From the NCBI RefSeq assembly GCF_022669015.1, contig NZ_JAKKSL010000001.1, positions 726,059-790,058 of the forward strand: a stretch of DNA of 64,000 nt, given 5' to 3'. The position numbers and the translations under genes are program-made. How positions within the stretch are numbered: position 1 is the first letter of the stretch; each line of letters begins with the position of its first letter. The DNA is from Colwellia maritima (lineage in GTDB: Bacteria; Pseudomonadota; Gammaproteobacteria; Enterobacterales; Alteromonadaceae). This document shows positions 19,125 to 30,012 of this stretch, one piece after another. Under the pieces are notes generated by a model. That model made no database searches, had not been told where the DNA came from, and was given only the letters and a program-made list of their open reading frames with translations.

Positions 19125-19745
19125 ATGAAGAAATATTTTATTTATGTGGGTGGCCTACTTGCCGTTATTATTGGCGCGTTAACTTTTCAACAAGTTAATA
19201 AGCTTTCTCAGCCGGAGTATGCTCTCTACTATCAAGAGCCTAGAGAAATAAAACCCTTCAAATTAACCGATCATAATGGGCAGCTATTTTCTAAAAAACA
19301 GCTAAACGGTAAGTGGTCTTTGGTTTTTTTTGGTTATACTTCTTGCCCTGATGTATGCCCAACCACATTACAGAACTTAGGTTTTATTTATGATGAACTC
19401 AAAGCGATTTCTGCGAACAGCCAAGTATTGTTAGTGAGTGTTGATCCGAAGCGAGATACTCAAGAAAAATTAAGTCAATACATAGCCTATTTTAATGCTG
19501 AATTTATTGCGTTAAGAGGAGGCCATGAAGTGCTTTTTCCTTTCGCTCGTAATATGGGGTTGATGTATGCAATCAGCGGAGAAGGAGAAGATTACTTGGT
19601 TGATCACAGTGCCTCCATCGTGTTGGTTAATCCTGATGGAAATATTGCGGCTATCTTTAAACCAGAACAAGCGGTCGGAAAAGTTCCTAGTATTGATAGT
19701 GATAAATTGTTGAGTGACTATCAAAAAATAGTCGCCCTATATTAA
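19125..19745 (+). CDS. SCO1/SenC copper chaperone
   Basis: Membrane-anchored thioredoxin-fold protein that delivers copper to the CuA site of subunit II. N-terminal helix (~residues 3-20) then 'FKLTDHNGQLFSKKQLNGKW'. The copper ligands are Cys74 and Cys78 in 'YTSCPDVCPTT' and His161 in 'LVDHSASIVLVNP'. Length 206 is normal. It closes the oxidase assembly gene set 11 bases after cyoE. The end overlaps the tail of the opposite-strand deacetylase frame. Confidence 0.95.
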   Translation: MKKYFIYVGGLLAVIIGALTFQQVNKLSQPEYALYYQEPREIKPFKLTDHNGQLFSKKQLNGKWSLVFFGYTSCPDVCPTTLQNLGFIYDELKAISANSQVLLVSVDPKRDTQEKLSQYIAYFNAEFIALRGGHEVLFPFARNMGLMYAISGEGEDYLVDHSASIVLVNPDGNIAAIFKPEQAVGKVPSIDSDKLLSDYQKIVALY

Positions 19746-20863
19746 TTTTTAAACCTAAAAACAGACGGTACAGATGAAGATAATTATAACTTGCCCGTGA
19801 GATTAATTTTCTTACAAGGGATACCAAACCTCCCGTATCATTTAAAATAAACCAAGGTTTGGAATACCAATAATATCGACCGGGTTTACTAAGACTGGGT
19901 GCTGTGCAATTACAGCGAACTCGTCCTACCGGCAAATCACCACTAAAATCGATGCTAAACATGCTATCACTGTGCCATTGTATTTTTTGCTTACCTAAGC
20001 CAGAAATATAACAGCTTAAGTCGGATTTATAAAAATCACTTGTTTCAATATTGAAGGTAATACTTGTTACATCTTTGTATTTAAAAACAGTATCAGCATC
20101 TTTACCTTTTAATTGCAGGTGAAAAGGTAAAGCGTTTAACTTGTCACGTAAGCTATCAAGCTCATCGTAAGGCATTGAAGCAGGAAAACGCGGTACACTA
20201 GTTAAATCTGAATATAAACCCACTGCGCCAGATTGTTGTGAGAAGCCAGTAAACTTATTGGCTTTAAGCCAGTTTTGTATTTCAGGACTAAATTCACCAT
20301 ACGGATATGCATAATATCGCCAACCTTGTCCAATTTTCTCTTCAATAATCGACTCGGCGTTCAATATTAGTTTTGTTTCTTTAGTTAACCACTGTGCTTG
20401 GGATAAATTGTTGTCAACACGAATAATAGAGTTATGTTCAAAGCCATGATTGGCAATAATCACTCCGTCATCAGCCAGTGATTTTAGTTGTTGCCAAGAG
20501 AGATTAGCTTGGTAGGTTTTGATTGATAATTCCGGGGTTAACAAAAATGGTATAGGGGTATTTAAATCGCTTCAGTATAGGCGTAGCATGATTTAGGATA
20601 TCAATATAAGCGTCGTCAAATGTAATGGCGACAGTTTTATCCTTGATGGGTTGTTGGTGTTTAATTTTTTCAATTATGTGTGTTAAAGAAACAACACTAA
20701 AACCATTGTCTGCTAGATATTTTAAGTGCAACTCAAATTGTGCAGGAGTGATACTTGTATTTTTAGGCGTGTTATTACTGACATGATGGTATTGTAAAAT
20801 TACGGCGCCAAATGCTGAAGTGTGAATGCAAAGTGTAAGTAGGGCGGCAAGCATTAATTTCAT
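19687..20863 (-). CDS. Polysaccharide deacetylase family protein, exported (frameshifted)
   Basis: NodB-type carbohydrate esterase with a signal peptide ('KLMLAALLTLCIHTSAFGA'). 'VILQYHHVSNNTPKNTSIT' opens the fold, the metal-site 'VAITFDDAYIDI' and 'IIANHGFEHNSI' follow, and 'YAYPYGEFSPEIQNWL' is a later conserved block. The frame breaks near 20535 (CCCCGG); removing one G gives 'YTIFVNPELSIKTYQANLSW'. I use the Met at 20863, with GAGAA ahead; upstream in-frame ATGs exist. The last ~20 codons run antisense into the SCO gene, so the C-terminus may contain another unseen shift or end earlier. It deacetylates a polysaccharide of unknown type. Confidence 0.75.
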
Positions 20864-20937
20864 GAATTTTCTCATATAATAGCGATAAACTAACATAGCG
20901 TTTATTGACTTAAATACCTAGTCATAAGGAATATTTT

Positions 20938-22309
20938 TTGTCTAATTTTATCAATGTCGATCAACATAAACAATTATTGTTACTCGCATTCCCAATGATT
21001 CTTTCAAATATCACAGTACCCTTATTGGGGTTAGTTGATACCGCGGTAATCGGGCACTTGTCACATGCATATTATTTAGGAGGTAGTACCATTGGCGCAA
21101 TGTTTATTACTTCAATTACTTGGCTTTGTGGGTTTCTGCGTATGTCTACCACAGGGCTTAGTGCGCAGGCATTTGGCGCTAAAAGTATTGAGAAAAATTT
21201 ATTAGTATTAATTAGAGGCTTAACTGTTGCCTTTGCTTTGGGCTTAATCTTGATCTTATTACAACAGCCATATCTTAATGCCGCGTTATACTTATCTGGC
21301 GGTTCTGAAGAAGTACAATTTTATGCCCGACAATACAGTGAAATTCGTATTTGGGGTTTTCCTGCGTCGCTTGGTAACTTAGTTATTCTTGGTTGGTTGA
21401 TTGGAAACCACCAAACTAAATCAGTCATGTGGTTATTAATGATCACTAATGTAACGAATGTCATACTTGATCTTGTCTTTGTTTATGGTTTTCATTGGCA
21501 AGTTCAAGGGGTTGCTTTGGCAACACTTATTGCTGAATATTGTGGTATGATTTTTGGTTTAAGTATCATTTTCGTTCGTTATAAAAGTGCGTTTAATTCC
21601 TTATTTAAGAACAGTCAATTACTTATTACCTCATTAATAGAGCGTGCAAGCCTATTAAACTACTTTAACCTTAACCGTGATATTTTAATTCGTACTCTAT
21701 GTTTAGAAATTTGTTTTATTTTCATCACTTTTCAAGGTGCTAGATTAGGAGATAACGTGGTTGCTGCCAATGCCATTTTAATGAATTTTCTCTTACTTAT
21801 TTCTTTTGGTTTAGACGGTATTGCTAATGCAACCGAAGCACTTGTAGGTAAAGCGCAAGGCGAAAATAATAGTAAAAAATTGCAATCCTCAGTTAATATC
21901 GCCCTATTTTGGACGGGTGTTTTTTGCGGCTTACTCATTACTTTTCATTTTTTCAGGTAACCAGTTATTAACGTTAATTTCTGACATTCCCCCTGTTATC
22001 GCATTTGCACAAGAATACTTATTCTGGATGATGTTAATGCCTATCATTGCATGTTGGTGTTACTTGTTTGATGGTGTCTTTATTGGGTTAATGCAAGCCA
22101 AAGCCATGCGTAATAGCATGATAATTTCTACCTTTGGTTGTTTTTTCCCGCTGTGGTGGGCAATGCAATACTATTTGCCCAAAGACATGGGAAACCATGC
22201 TATTTGGGCGGCTTTCTCGTTATTTATGTTAGCTCGAGGAGGCACTTTAGCATGGTATTATCATATGAAAATAAAACCAGTTACAACATCCAGTTACAAT
22301 ATAGTATAA
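20938..22309 (+). CDS. MATE family efflux protein, DinF-like (frameshifted)
   Basis: Twelve-helix multidrug and toxic-compound extrusion transporter driven by Na+ or H+. 'LAFPMILSNITVPLLGLVDTAVIGHL' near the N-terminus (split here: 'PMILSNITVPLLGLVDTAV') is the DinF-type signature. Start is a TTG at 20938 with AAGGA upstream. The frame breaks near 21945-21953 in a TTTTCATTTTTT stretch and continues as 'IFSGNQLLTLISDIPPVIAF' to 22309. In E. coli dinF follows lexA; here it is 10 kb away and no SOS box is evident. Confidence 0.85.
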
Positions 22310-22336
22310 GTTAGATTTACTCGGTTAATCTTGTTA

Positions 22337-22912
22337 TTAACAAGGCAAATCTTTAGCAATTATTTTGTTCCATAACTGAATGGTTTCTGCATTGGCTTTG
22401 TCCGAATTGTCAAAATAATAGTGCTGCTTTATATTTAAACCACAGTAGCTATAAATTCCCTTATCTGAAGTAAGTGCCAGTGCGTTATCCATACCCATTG
22501 ATTCATATTCTGCTTGAGATTTTCCATGGGTATTGATGATAATGGTATCTTTGCCTGATAGTAACCCTTTTTGAACACCTTCTTGATAACAATAAGCAAA
22601 ACCATAACTGAAAACACGGTCAATATAACCTTTTAGTATTGCAGGCAGACCAGTCCACCAAATTGGGTAAATAAAGGTAATACACTCAGACCAAGTGATG
22701 TATTTTTGCTCTATTGCAACATCATTGGCTACTTGACCTTGTCTTTGGCCCTCCATATCAGCTAAAGAGAGAACAGGGTTGAATGCTAATTTGTATAAAT
22801 CTCTTATCTCTACTTCATGCCCTTGGCGTAGTAAATGTTGGTATAGATTTTTCTTAATATTGGCATTTAAACTTTTATTGTTTGGGTGAGCGAAAATGAT
22901 TAAATGTTTCAT
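22337..22912 (-). CDS. NAD(P)H-dependent quinone oxidoreductase, flavodoxin-like fold
   Basis: A 191-residue flavoprotein of the NQO1/KefF/MdaB-like group (Flavodoxin_2). 'LIIFAHPNNKSLNANIKKNL' binds the FMN/FAD phosphate, and 'ITFIYPIWWTGLPAILKGYI' plus 'DRVFSYGFAYCY' are characteristic. 'LSGKDTIIINTHGKSQAEY' follows. It probably performs two-electron reduction of quinones. An AraC regulator gene lies immediately upstream on the same strand (77-base gap), which may control it. Confidence 0.88.
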   Translation of the reverse strand: MKHLIIFAHPNNKSLNANIKKNLYQHLLRQGHEVEIRDLYKLAFNPVLSLADMEGQRQGQVANDVAIEQKYITWSECITFIYPIWWTGLPAILKGYIDRVFSYGFAYCYQEGVQKGLLSGKDTIIINTHGKSQAEYESMGMDNALALTSDKGIYSYCGLNIKQHYYFDNSDKANAETIQLWNKIIAKDLPC

Positions 22913-22988
22913 TGGTATTACCTTCTATTTGTGGTTGATAAACAGAAGATTAAATAATTTTGAAAAATTAAGATTGTAAGAAAACGAA

Positions 22989-23807
22989 TCACCCTAATGG
23001 ATTACAGATATCCTGATGAAATTGTAGGTATTGCGAAGGGGTTAAGCAGAGGTAATATTTGAAGTCGTGAATAAGATGACTTTGATCGTAATATCCACAA
23101 TCTGAAATGACGTCAAACCAGTCGATAGCACAATTGTTGAAACTTATGTTTTGAATGATCTTAATGGCTTTTAAAAATCGTTGATAACGATTATTTTCTT
23201 TAGCCGTGTAAGCAAATTGTTTTTTATGCTGTGCTTGAACTGTACGCTCAGAAACCTTTCTCAAGTGAGCAACTGTTTTTATCGGTTCTTTCAACTCATC
23301 CTTTACGCTGAGTAATTGGTCAGCGATAAGGCTACGCTTGTCTAAAAAAGGTCGGCAATAATCCAGAATAAAATCTATTCTGGCGTTTACATCATTCATT
23401 TGTTTTAACTTATGCCACATATCAATAAAACACTGATTAAAAATAGGCTTTCCAGTTGGTAACTGTGTGTTTTTGTCTATATTGATAGCGCCAAAAAAAC
23501 GATAAAAGGCGTCATCTTTAAAATTGACGACAAACAGGTCTGAATTGGGAGGCAGAGAATAATCAAAAGCTTGTTTTATTGGGCCCAAAAGAAGGCATTT
23601 TTCCAATGCTATTTGATGATTTTGTTTCGTTCGAAGTAATACCCCTGTATGAAAACTAAAGATCAAGAGGGTGTGAAAAGAGGGAAATAATGTCTTATGA
23701 ATGGCGTGAATGGATTTATTCTCAGCAAAATAAAAATGTGAAAATACGCTCGCAAATTCTTGGGGCGTTTCAATCCTATTATCAATATATCTTGAATTAT
23801 TTGTCAT
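22989..23807 (-). CDS. AraC-family transcriptional regulator
   Basis: A 272-residue regulator with an N-terminal effector-like domain and a C-terminal double helix-turn-helix. The first HTH reads 'PIKTVAHLRKVSERTVQAQH' and the second 'WFDVISDCGYYDQSHLIHDF', followed by the AraC end signature 'YYLCLTPSQYLQ'. It probably regulates the adjacent quinone reductase. The ligand is not apparent. Confidence 0.87.
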   Translation of the reverse strand: MTNNSRYIDNRIETPQEFASVFSHFYFAENKSIHAIHKTLFPSFHTLLIFSFHTGVLLRTKQNHQIALEKCLLLGPIKQAFDYSLPPNSDLFVVNFKDDAFYRFFGAINIDKNTQLPTGKPIFNQCFIDMWHKLKQMNDVNARIDFILDYCRPFLDKRSLIADQLLSVKDELKEPIKTVAHLRKVSERTVQAQHKKQFAYTAKENNRYQRFLKAIKIIQNISFNNCAIDWFDVISDCGYYDQSHLIHDFKYYLCLTPSQYLQFHQDICNPLG

Positions 23808-23851
23808 TATTGAGTCAGCTTTTTCTAAGCAAAAAAGACTGATTTTATCAT

Positions 23852-24091
23852 TTAATCTTTTTTGGGCTTCAAATTGGGAATGCTAGTACTGCCTATGGCT
23901 TTTAACACAATACCAATAGCAAAACATATGAAGGTAATAGCTCCCATTGCTGCTTTATATTCTTCAGTAACTTCGCTAACATAAAGTAACGTTATTACTA
24001 CGCCAATTGCTGCGCATGCAAAACTTATGTTTGCGATGACCATGATGATTTTTTGCCAAAAATGTTTTGGTCTATGTTTAACAGTTTCCAT
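23852..24091 (-). CDS. Small two-helix membrane protein
   Basis: Seventy-nine residues with two hydrophobic helices ('IIMVIANISFACAAIGVVIT' and 'GAITFICFAIGIVLKAIG') and basic ends. I do not recognise a family. It stands alone between the AraC gene and the VanZ gene, transcribed with both. The coding signal is fair: clean start, helices well placed. Confidence 0.55.
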   Translation of the reverse strand: METVKHRPKHFWQKIIMVIANISFACAAIGVVITLLYVSEVTEEYKAAMGAITFICFAIGIVLKAIGSTSIPNLKPKKD

Positions 24092-24195
24092 GAATGTTGC
24101 CTTTAAGATCAGTAAATGTATTCTAGTTATTTAAGCTGTTGAGAGGCTTGATAAGCATCAACTTAAATCCACTTTCTATCTTTTATACACGTCTA

Positions 24196-24546
24196 TTAAA
24201 CAATTTCTTGGTAAAAATGTAGCATTATTTTTGCTAAAACCCAACCACACAATAGGCCTAATGTATTTGCTAGCATATCGAGCCATTCACCATAACGATT
24301 TACATAGGGTTGAATTAATTCAATAGCGCCACTAAATGCAGCAAAACCAACAATAATAAGAAAAGTATTTTTAGGCTGCTTTAATGCTGTTGGAAATATT
24401 AAGGCGCCATACGCAATAAAGTGATGAGTTTTGTCAGTACCTGGCACAGCAGGTAAATAGGCAGCGGGCCATAATGACAAGGTGGCAATGCTTACGAGTA
24501 GTAGGCAAGTAATGTGAAGCCAATATTTTTGAATGGTATAAATCAT
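24196..24546 (-). CDS. VanZ family membrane protein
   Basis: A 116-residue four-helix membrane protein. 'VPGTDKTHHFIAYGALIFPT' is the VanZ-type 'DK..H...Y..L' block, and 'VNRYGEWLDMLANTLGLLCG' contains the conserved Asp and Asn. VanZ proteins are linked to teicoplanin resistance in Gram-positives; in proteobacteria the role is unknown. The start overlaps the stop of the upstream membrane protein by four bases, so the two are coupled. Confidence 0.85.
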   Translation of the reverse strand: MIYTIQKYWLHITCLLLVSIATLSLWPAAYLPAVPGTDKTHHFIAYGALIFPTALKQPKNTFLIIVGFAAFSGAIELIQPYVNRYGEWLDMLANTLGLLCGWVLAKIMLHFYQEIV

Positions 24547-24818
24547 GGTGCTGATTTCTTTGTCGATGTTTTATGCTTATTGAGGTTTCTTTTGTTTAGA
24601 ATTGTAAACCAACGGTTAGCAAATATACCTAAATAACCCCAAGCTGCAATAATACAGGCAAAAAATATGATAATAATACCGAAAATTTGCCATAGGTGAT
24701 GATTAAAATAACCTATACCAATAAAAAACAATCCTATGATAAAAAGGCCAAATCCACGTAAAAAAATTGATAAACTACGTTTTGGATTTTGACCTAACTT
24801 CGCAAGTAAATTAATCAT
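24543..24818 (-). CDS. Small two-helix membrane protein upstream of vanZ
   Basis: Ninety-one residues: a basic N-terminus ('LLAKLGQNPKRSLSIFLRGF'), two helices ('GLFIIGLFFIGIGYF' and 'IFGIIIIFFACIIAAWGYLGIFA') and a Lys-rich tail. No family recognised. It overlaps VanZ by four bases and lies just downstream of nfuA on the same strand. Confidence 0.65.
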   Translation of the reverse strand: MINLLAKLGQNPKRSLSIFLRGFGLFIIGLFFIGIGYFNHHLWQIFGIIIIFFACIIAAWGYLGIFANRWFTILNKRNLNKHKTSTKKSAP

Positions 24819-24856
24819 AAACTGTTTTGTAAATTATTATTTAGACTTCACTCGGC

Positions 24857-25435
24857 TTAATAATAAGAATGATCACCGCGTTCATGTTCAGTAACATCTT
24901 TAACGCCTTTGATTTCATCACCCATAACTTCAATTAACTGTGTTTCAATACCATCTTTTACGGTAACATCAATTTGACTACAACCGTTACAGCCACCACC
25001 AAATTGTAGTACAGCATAGCCATCATCAGTGATTTCTACGAGAGTACATTCGCCACCATGTCCGGCTAATTGTGGGTTAACTTCAGCTTGTAAAAAATAG
25101 TGAACTCGCTCAAATAAAGGGGCGTCATCTGCTACTTTTCGCAATTTGGCATTGGGGGCTTTTAAGGTAAGTTGAGAACCCATTTGGTCGGTAGTAAAGT
25201 CAATTTCAGCGTCTTCTAAAAAGCTTTTGCTGTCTGCATCAACCATGGCAGAAAAACCGTCAAAGGGTAATTCTATATCGTCAGGCTCAACTGCGTCAGC
25301 AGGACAATATGAAACACCACATTCCGCTTTAGCCGTACCTGGATTAACAACAAATACACGAATATGGGTGCCTTCAGCTTGTTGAGATAACAGTTTAATA
25401 AAGTGCTCTTGGGCACTGGGTGATATAGTGATCAT
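24857..25435 (-). CDS. nfuA: Fe-S biogenesis protein NfuA
   Basis: Carrier that holds a [4Fe-4S] cluster and delivers it to apo-enzymes under stress. A degenerate A-type N-terminal domain ('[18 protein letters not shown]') is fused to a Nfu domain with the cluster motif '[18 protein letters not shown]' (Cys149, Cys152). The 192-residue length is exactly typical. A ComF/BioH pair lies about 3 kb away; in E. coli nfuA is next to comF (gntX) and bioH, so here that block is interrupted by a peptidase gene. Confidence 0.97.
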   Translation of the reverse strand: MITISPSAQEHFIKLLSQQAEGTHIRVFVVNPGTAKAECGVSYCPADAVEPDDIELPFDGFSAMVDADSKSFLEDAEIDFTTDQMGSQLTLKAPNAKLRKVADDAPLFERVHYFLQAEVNPQLAGHGGECTLVEITDDGYAVLQFGGGCNGCSQIDVTVKDGIETQLIEVMGDEIKGVKDVTEHERGDHSYY

Positions 25436-25643
25436 AATACAGTAACTCGCTTGTTTTCTTTATTTTGAAACAGAATATACGCAAACCTTCTCAAAATACG
25501 GTGTTCATGAGAACCAAAAGGTTTGAGTATACTTGAGTGTTTTACTCAAGTATCTACATTTTACGCTGCAATCTTGCGATGTGCTAATGATTTTTATGCT
25601 TTTATTTGTTATTTTATCCCTGATCATTAAATTTGGATTTATT

Positions 25644-28215
25644 ATGTCTTTTTATCGCGCTATTGCTTTCTTTGTACTATTACTACTACCTACTTGTTTT
25701 GTTGGAGCTCAACCTGTACAAGCCTACTTACCTAAACAAGCTACTTTTAACGGTGAAATACCTTTACCAAGTGAGACGTTAGGTTTTGAGATTGGCTCTC
25801 GGCATGTAAGACATGATCAATTAACGCAATATTTTAAAACATTAGCGCAACATGCAAATCGTATAAATATTACCTCAATTGGTCGTACAGCACAGCTGCG
25901 AGAACAAATATTAGTTACCATTTCTAGTCCTGAAAACTTAACTAATTTAGACACTATTCTTGCTAAAAGACGGATACCTTATCAAAATAAAAAGGCATCA
26001 ACCACAGATGAACCTTTGGTTATTTGGCTTGGTTATAGCGTTCATGGTGATGAACTTAGTGGCGCAAATGCCGCCATGGTTGTCGCGTATTATTTAGCGG
26101 CAAGCGAAGATAAAAATATTGAAGATCTACTGCAAAATACCATCATAGTATTAGAGCCGAGTATTAATCCTGACGGGATGGACCGGTTTGTGAATTGGGC
26201 TAATACCTATCGTGGTTCTGCAAATAATGGTGATCCAGAACATATTGAGCACCATCAAGGTTGGGTTAGCGGGAGAACGAATCACTTCTGGTTTGATCTT
26301 AATCGTGATTGGTTATTGTTAACGCAGAAAGAAAGCGAGCATAGACTAGAATATTTTCATCAATATCAACCTCATGTTTTAGGTGATTATCATGAAATGG
26401 GGGCCAACAGCAGTTATTTCTTTCAGCCAGGTATTCCCAGTAGAACAAATCCGTTAACACCCAAACAAAATATATCACTCACTAAAGCATTAGCAAAATA
26501 TCATGCCAAAGCGTTAGATCAAGCGCAGCGCCTATATTATAGTGAAGAAAGTTATGATGATTTTTATTATGGTAAAGGTTCTACCTACCCTGATATTAAC
26601 GGAAGTATTGGCATATTATTCGAACAAGCCGCTCGTGGTATGCAACAGAACACAATTAATGGTTTACTCACCTTTGAATATGGCATTCAAAATCATGTAT
26701 TAACATCGCTTTCAACGATTGAAGGAGCATGGGACAACCGTAATGAGCTTAAAGCATATCGAAAGCAGTTCTACCAACAAGCGATATCTCAAGCCAAAAA
26801 AGAGCAATTTGATGGTTACTTGTTTAGCGAACCTCAGGATCCTTACCGTTTAAATGCGCTACTAAAAAAATTAACACAGCATCATATTAACGTGTATCAG
26901 TTAAGTGATAATTTTAATTATAAAGGTAAAAATTATAATAAAGACACTAGTTATTATGTGCCGTTAGAGCAGAATCAATATCGATTAATACAAGCATTAT
27001 TTGAACAGAAAACAGATTTTCCAGATAATACTTTTTATGATGTGTCAGGTTGGACTATGCCGTTGGCCATGAATATTGATGTTCAAGCACTCGACAGTAC
27101 TTGGGGACTATCGCTAGCTAAAAAACCTTGGTCGACTAAAGAGATAACACGGGTAAGCAAAATAACTACCCAAAGCACTGACTACGCCTATGCTTTTGAA
27201 TGGCATCATTTTTTAGCACCTAAATTATTAAATCAATTACAAAGTAAAAATATCAAAACTAAAGTGGCAACTCAACGTTTTGTAAGCCAGGTTAACGATC
27301 AAAATAGAACATTTTCTCGGGGAACTATTCTTATTCCTGCAAGCATTCAGGTAGCCCAAAACTGGCGTGAAAATTTAGCCGAGCTAGCAGAAAATACCAA
27401 CATAGAACTGTTCACCATCAATAGCGGATTAACCGGCGAAGGAATTGATCTTGGTAGCCATTCATTTCAGCCCGTAAAACAACCTAAGGTATTGTTATTA
27501 GGTGGGAATAAAATTTCTCAGTATGAAGTCCGGCGAAATTCGTTACTATCTTGATGAAACATTACAAATCCCCGTGAGTGTTGTTGAGCATTCTCGATTA
27601 GCCAATGTAGAGTTAGCGAATTATAGTCATTTGATATTAGTTGATGGTGATTACGGCCAATTGTCTGATGGTAATATTAGCCAATTAAAACATTGGTTAA
27701 AGCAGGGAGGTACTGTGTTTGCACAAAAACGAGCAGCTAAGTGGTTGGCAAAAGAAGATATACTATTTGTTAATTTTATTGATAAAAAACAGATAGACAA
27801 TTTATTTGATAGCCAACAGCTTAGTTATCAAGATAAAAAGAAACTGAGTGCTAGGAAGCGTATCGCGGGTGCTATTTTTGCAACAACCCTTGATACCTCG
27901 CATCCACTTGCTTTTGGTTATGCCAACAATACACTCCCATTATTTAGAAATAGCACATTAATGATGAATACTGGACCGCAATCGTTTGTTACTGTGGCAT
28001 CTTACAATTCGGAACCCTTACTCAGTGGCTATGCAGATAAAAATTTAGTGAATCTTTTGGCCTATAACGCAGCACTTGTTGCCCATAATTATGGTAAAGG
28101 ACGTGTTATTGCAACAACAGATGTATTAGCATTTCGAGGTTATTGGTTAGGTAGCGCGAAGTTATTGGCGAATAGTTTGTTTTTTGCTGATACCTTCAGC
28201 GCCACCATAAAATAA
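25644..28215 (+). CDS. Exported M14-family zinc carboxypeptidase (frameshifted)
   Basis: A large secreted metallopeptidase (~855 residues). I chose the Met at 25644 because it starts a signal peptide ('SFYRAIAFFVLLLLPTCFVG'); the frame is open further upstream. Zinc and catalytic motifs: 'VHGDELSGANAAMV' (His, Glu), 'LEPSINPDGMDRFVNWAN', 'FDLNRDWLLLTQKE', 'DYHEMGANSSYFF' (zinc His) and 'SIGILFEQAARGMQ' (catalytic Glu). The frame breaks near 27531 (GTCCGG); removing one C gives 'SQYEVGEIRYYLDETLQIPV'. The C-terminal part resembles a glutamine-amidotransferase-like fold common in this family. It sits between nfuA and comF. Confidence 0.87.
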
Positions 28216-28229
28216 GATTCTAACAAATC

Positions 28230-28257
28230 ACGTAAGTAGACAAGTTTTTACTTACGT
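28230..28257. terminator. Hairpin between convergent peptidase and comF genes
   Basis: ACGTAAGTA and TACTTACGT form a 9-bp perfect stem with a 10-base loop containing TTTT. It sits between two stop codons that face each other, so it may end transcription from both sides. Confidence 0.6.
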
Positions 28258-28263
28258 AGCACA

Positions 28264-29031
28264 TTAATTTTTTGTTTCCGGTAATGATAAGCAAATTGTC
28301 GCTACAGTCACAGTACGTACATCAGCACGTTTTAATATTTTGCTGATTTCATTAGTTGTACTACCTGTCGTTAACACATCATCTACCAATAAAACATGTT
28401 TTGTATTACGAGGTAGTGCTTTTACTAGCATAAAAGCATCGACTAAGTTATTTCTTCTTTGCTTACCCGATTGCCCAACTTGGCTGTTATTATTCTTAAC
28501 GCGAGCTAAAGCTGTTCTATCATAGGGAATTTGTAAATGATGAGCCAACGGCTTTGCCAGTAAATGTGCTTGGTTAAAGCCACGAATTTGCCATTTTCTA
28601 GGATGAAGAGGCACACTAAGCATGAGGTCAAAAGGTAATGCGTACTTTTCGAAAGACTCTTGTGTGAATAACTGCGCTAACAATGTAGATAATAACGACG
28701 CGAGCTCAAACCGGCCCTGGTATTTAAGTTGAGGCAACCATTGGGTAAACGGGGGTAAGTAAGGAGAAAGAGACACTAAATGGTCAAAATTGATGTTGGG
28801 TAGCGCCTTATTGATTGATGGCCAATTAAGTAGGTCACCTTGAACGATTGCTTGTTTGAAAAGGGGTAAATCAGCAAAGCAGGATGAACACACTAAGGTT
28901 TGTTGAGGCAAGATGCAGTTATTTAAGTTATTACCACATAAATCACATTGACCCAACGACAACAAAAGTTTGTTATATAAGGTTTGAATTTTTTTTTGCC
29001 AATCGACTGTTTGCCATGTCATTGTTATCAT
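28264..29031 (-). CDS. comF: ComF/GntX-family phosphoribosyltransferase-like protein
   Basis: A 255-residue protein with an N-terminal four-Cys zinc-binding motif ('CDLCGNN' and 'LVCSSCFADL') and a phosphoribosyltransferase domain ending 'VLLVDDVLTTGSTTNEISK', the PRPP-binding loop. 'SVPLHPRKWQIRGFNQAHLL' is the family block. ComF proteins are needed for DNA uptake in competent bacteria; the gammaproteobacterial member (GntX/YhgH) is usually divergent from bioH, as here (47-base gap). A second start codon lies nine bases in. Confidence 0.9.
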   Translation of the reverse strand: MITMTWQTVDWQKKIQTLYNKLLLSLGQCDLCGNNLNNCILPQQTLVCSSCFADLPLFKQAIVQGDLLNWPSINKALPNINFDHLVSLSPYLPPFTQWLPQLKYQGRFELASLLSTLLAQLFTQESFEKYALPFDLMLSVPLHPRKWQIRGFNQAHLLAKPLAHHLQIPYDRTALARVKNNNSQVGQSGKQRRNNLVDAFMLVKALPRNTKHVLLVDDVLTTGSTTNEISKILKRADVRTVTVATICLSLPETKN

Positions 29032-29078
29032 CCATTTTGTAAAATAAGCGTAATTTATTTATTCTCCAAGAAATTAGC

Positions 29079-29922
29079 ATGGCAGAAACGCTCAATATTT
29101 CCAGTTCTTCTGATTTTCAGTCTGTAGCAATGGGTCAGAAACCTCTTTTAGTTTTACTTCATGGTTGGGGATTAAATTCAGCCGTGTGGCAGCCGCTTAT
29201 TGCAAGTTTACCCCAAAATTTTACTGACAGATTTAATATAGTTACTGTCGATTTACCAGGTTTTGGGACTAATGTAAGTAAAGTGGTTAGCCCTTATACG
29301 CTAGCAAATATTTGTCAGAGTATTTCTGCAACTATTCACCGACCTGCCATTTACTTAGGTTGGTCATTGGGTGGCTTAATTGCTACTGAGATGGCGCTAT
29401 CCCATCCTGAAAAAGTGCTCGGCTTTGATCACGGTGGCAAGCTCTCCTCGTTTTCTTGAAGATAAAACGCAATGTGACGAAAATAGTCAATTAAGTTGGC
29501 CGGGTATTAAGCCAAGCGTACTCACGGCTTTTCATCAACAATTACACGTGGATATACAAAAAACGATAACCGGCTTTTTAAAAATTCAAGCAATGGGGAG
29601 TCCGCATATTCGCCAAGATATAAAACTTATTAGTGAGTTAGTGTTTCAGCATAAAATGGCAAGTAAGGCGACACTTGATCAATCATTACAGTTATTAGAA
29701 AGCAGTGATTATAGAGAAAAGCTGCAATTGATCACTCAACCTTTTTTCCGAATGTATGGTAATGCAGACAGTTTAGTACCTAAATCGATAATAGAAAAAG
29801 TAAACAAACTTGCGCAGCAAAGTGATGTTTATATTTTTAAACAAGCTTCTCATGCTCCATTTATTTCGCATGCTGATGATTTTAAAGCGATACTGATTAA
29901 CTGGCTTTTGAAGACGTTTTAA
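29079..29922 (+). CDS. bioH: Pimeloyl-ACP methyl ester carboxylesterase BioH (frameshifted)
   Basis: Alpha/beta hydrolase that removes the methyl group from pimeloyl-ACP methyl ester, ending the disguised fatty-acid steps of biotin synthesis. 'LVLLHGWGLNSAVWQPL' is the oxyanion region, 'YLGWSLGGLIA' has the nucleophile Ser, 'MYGNADSLVPKS' the Asp, and 'FKQASHAPFISH' the His. The frame breaks near 29421 (GGCTTTGATC); removing one T gives 'EKVLGLITVASSPRFLED'. Full length is about 280, slightly longer than E. coli BioH. It is divergent from comF, the conserved arrangement. Confidence 0.92.
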
Positions 29923-30012
29923 AACAAGGTGTTTTAAGGGTTTAGCTTTACTTTTTCATGTTTTTGTTTAATAATTAAACAGTAGAGGGTGTAGTAAACG
30001 TAAGGAGGATTT

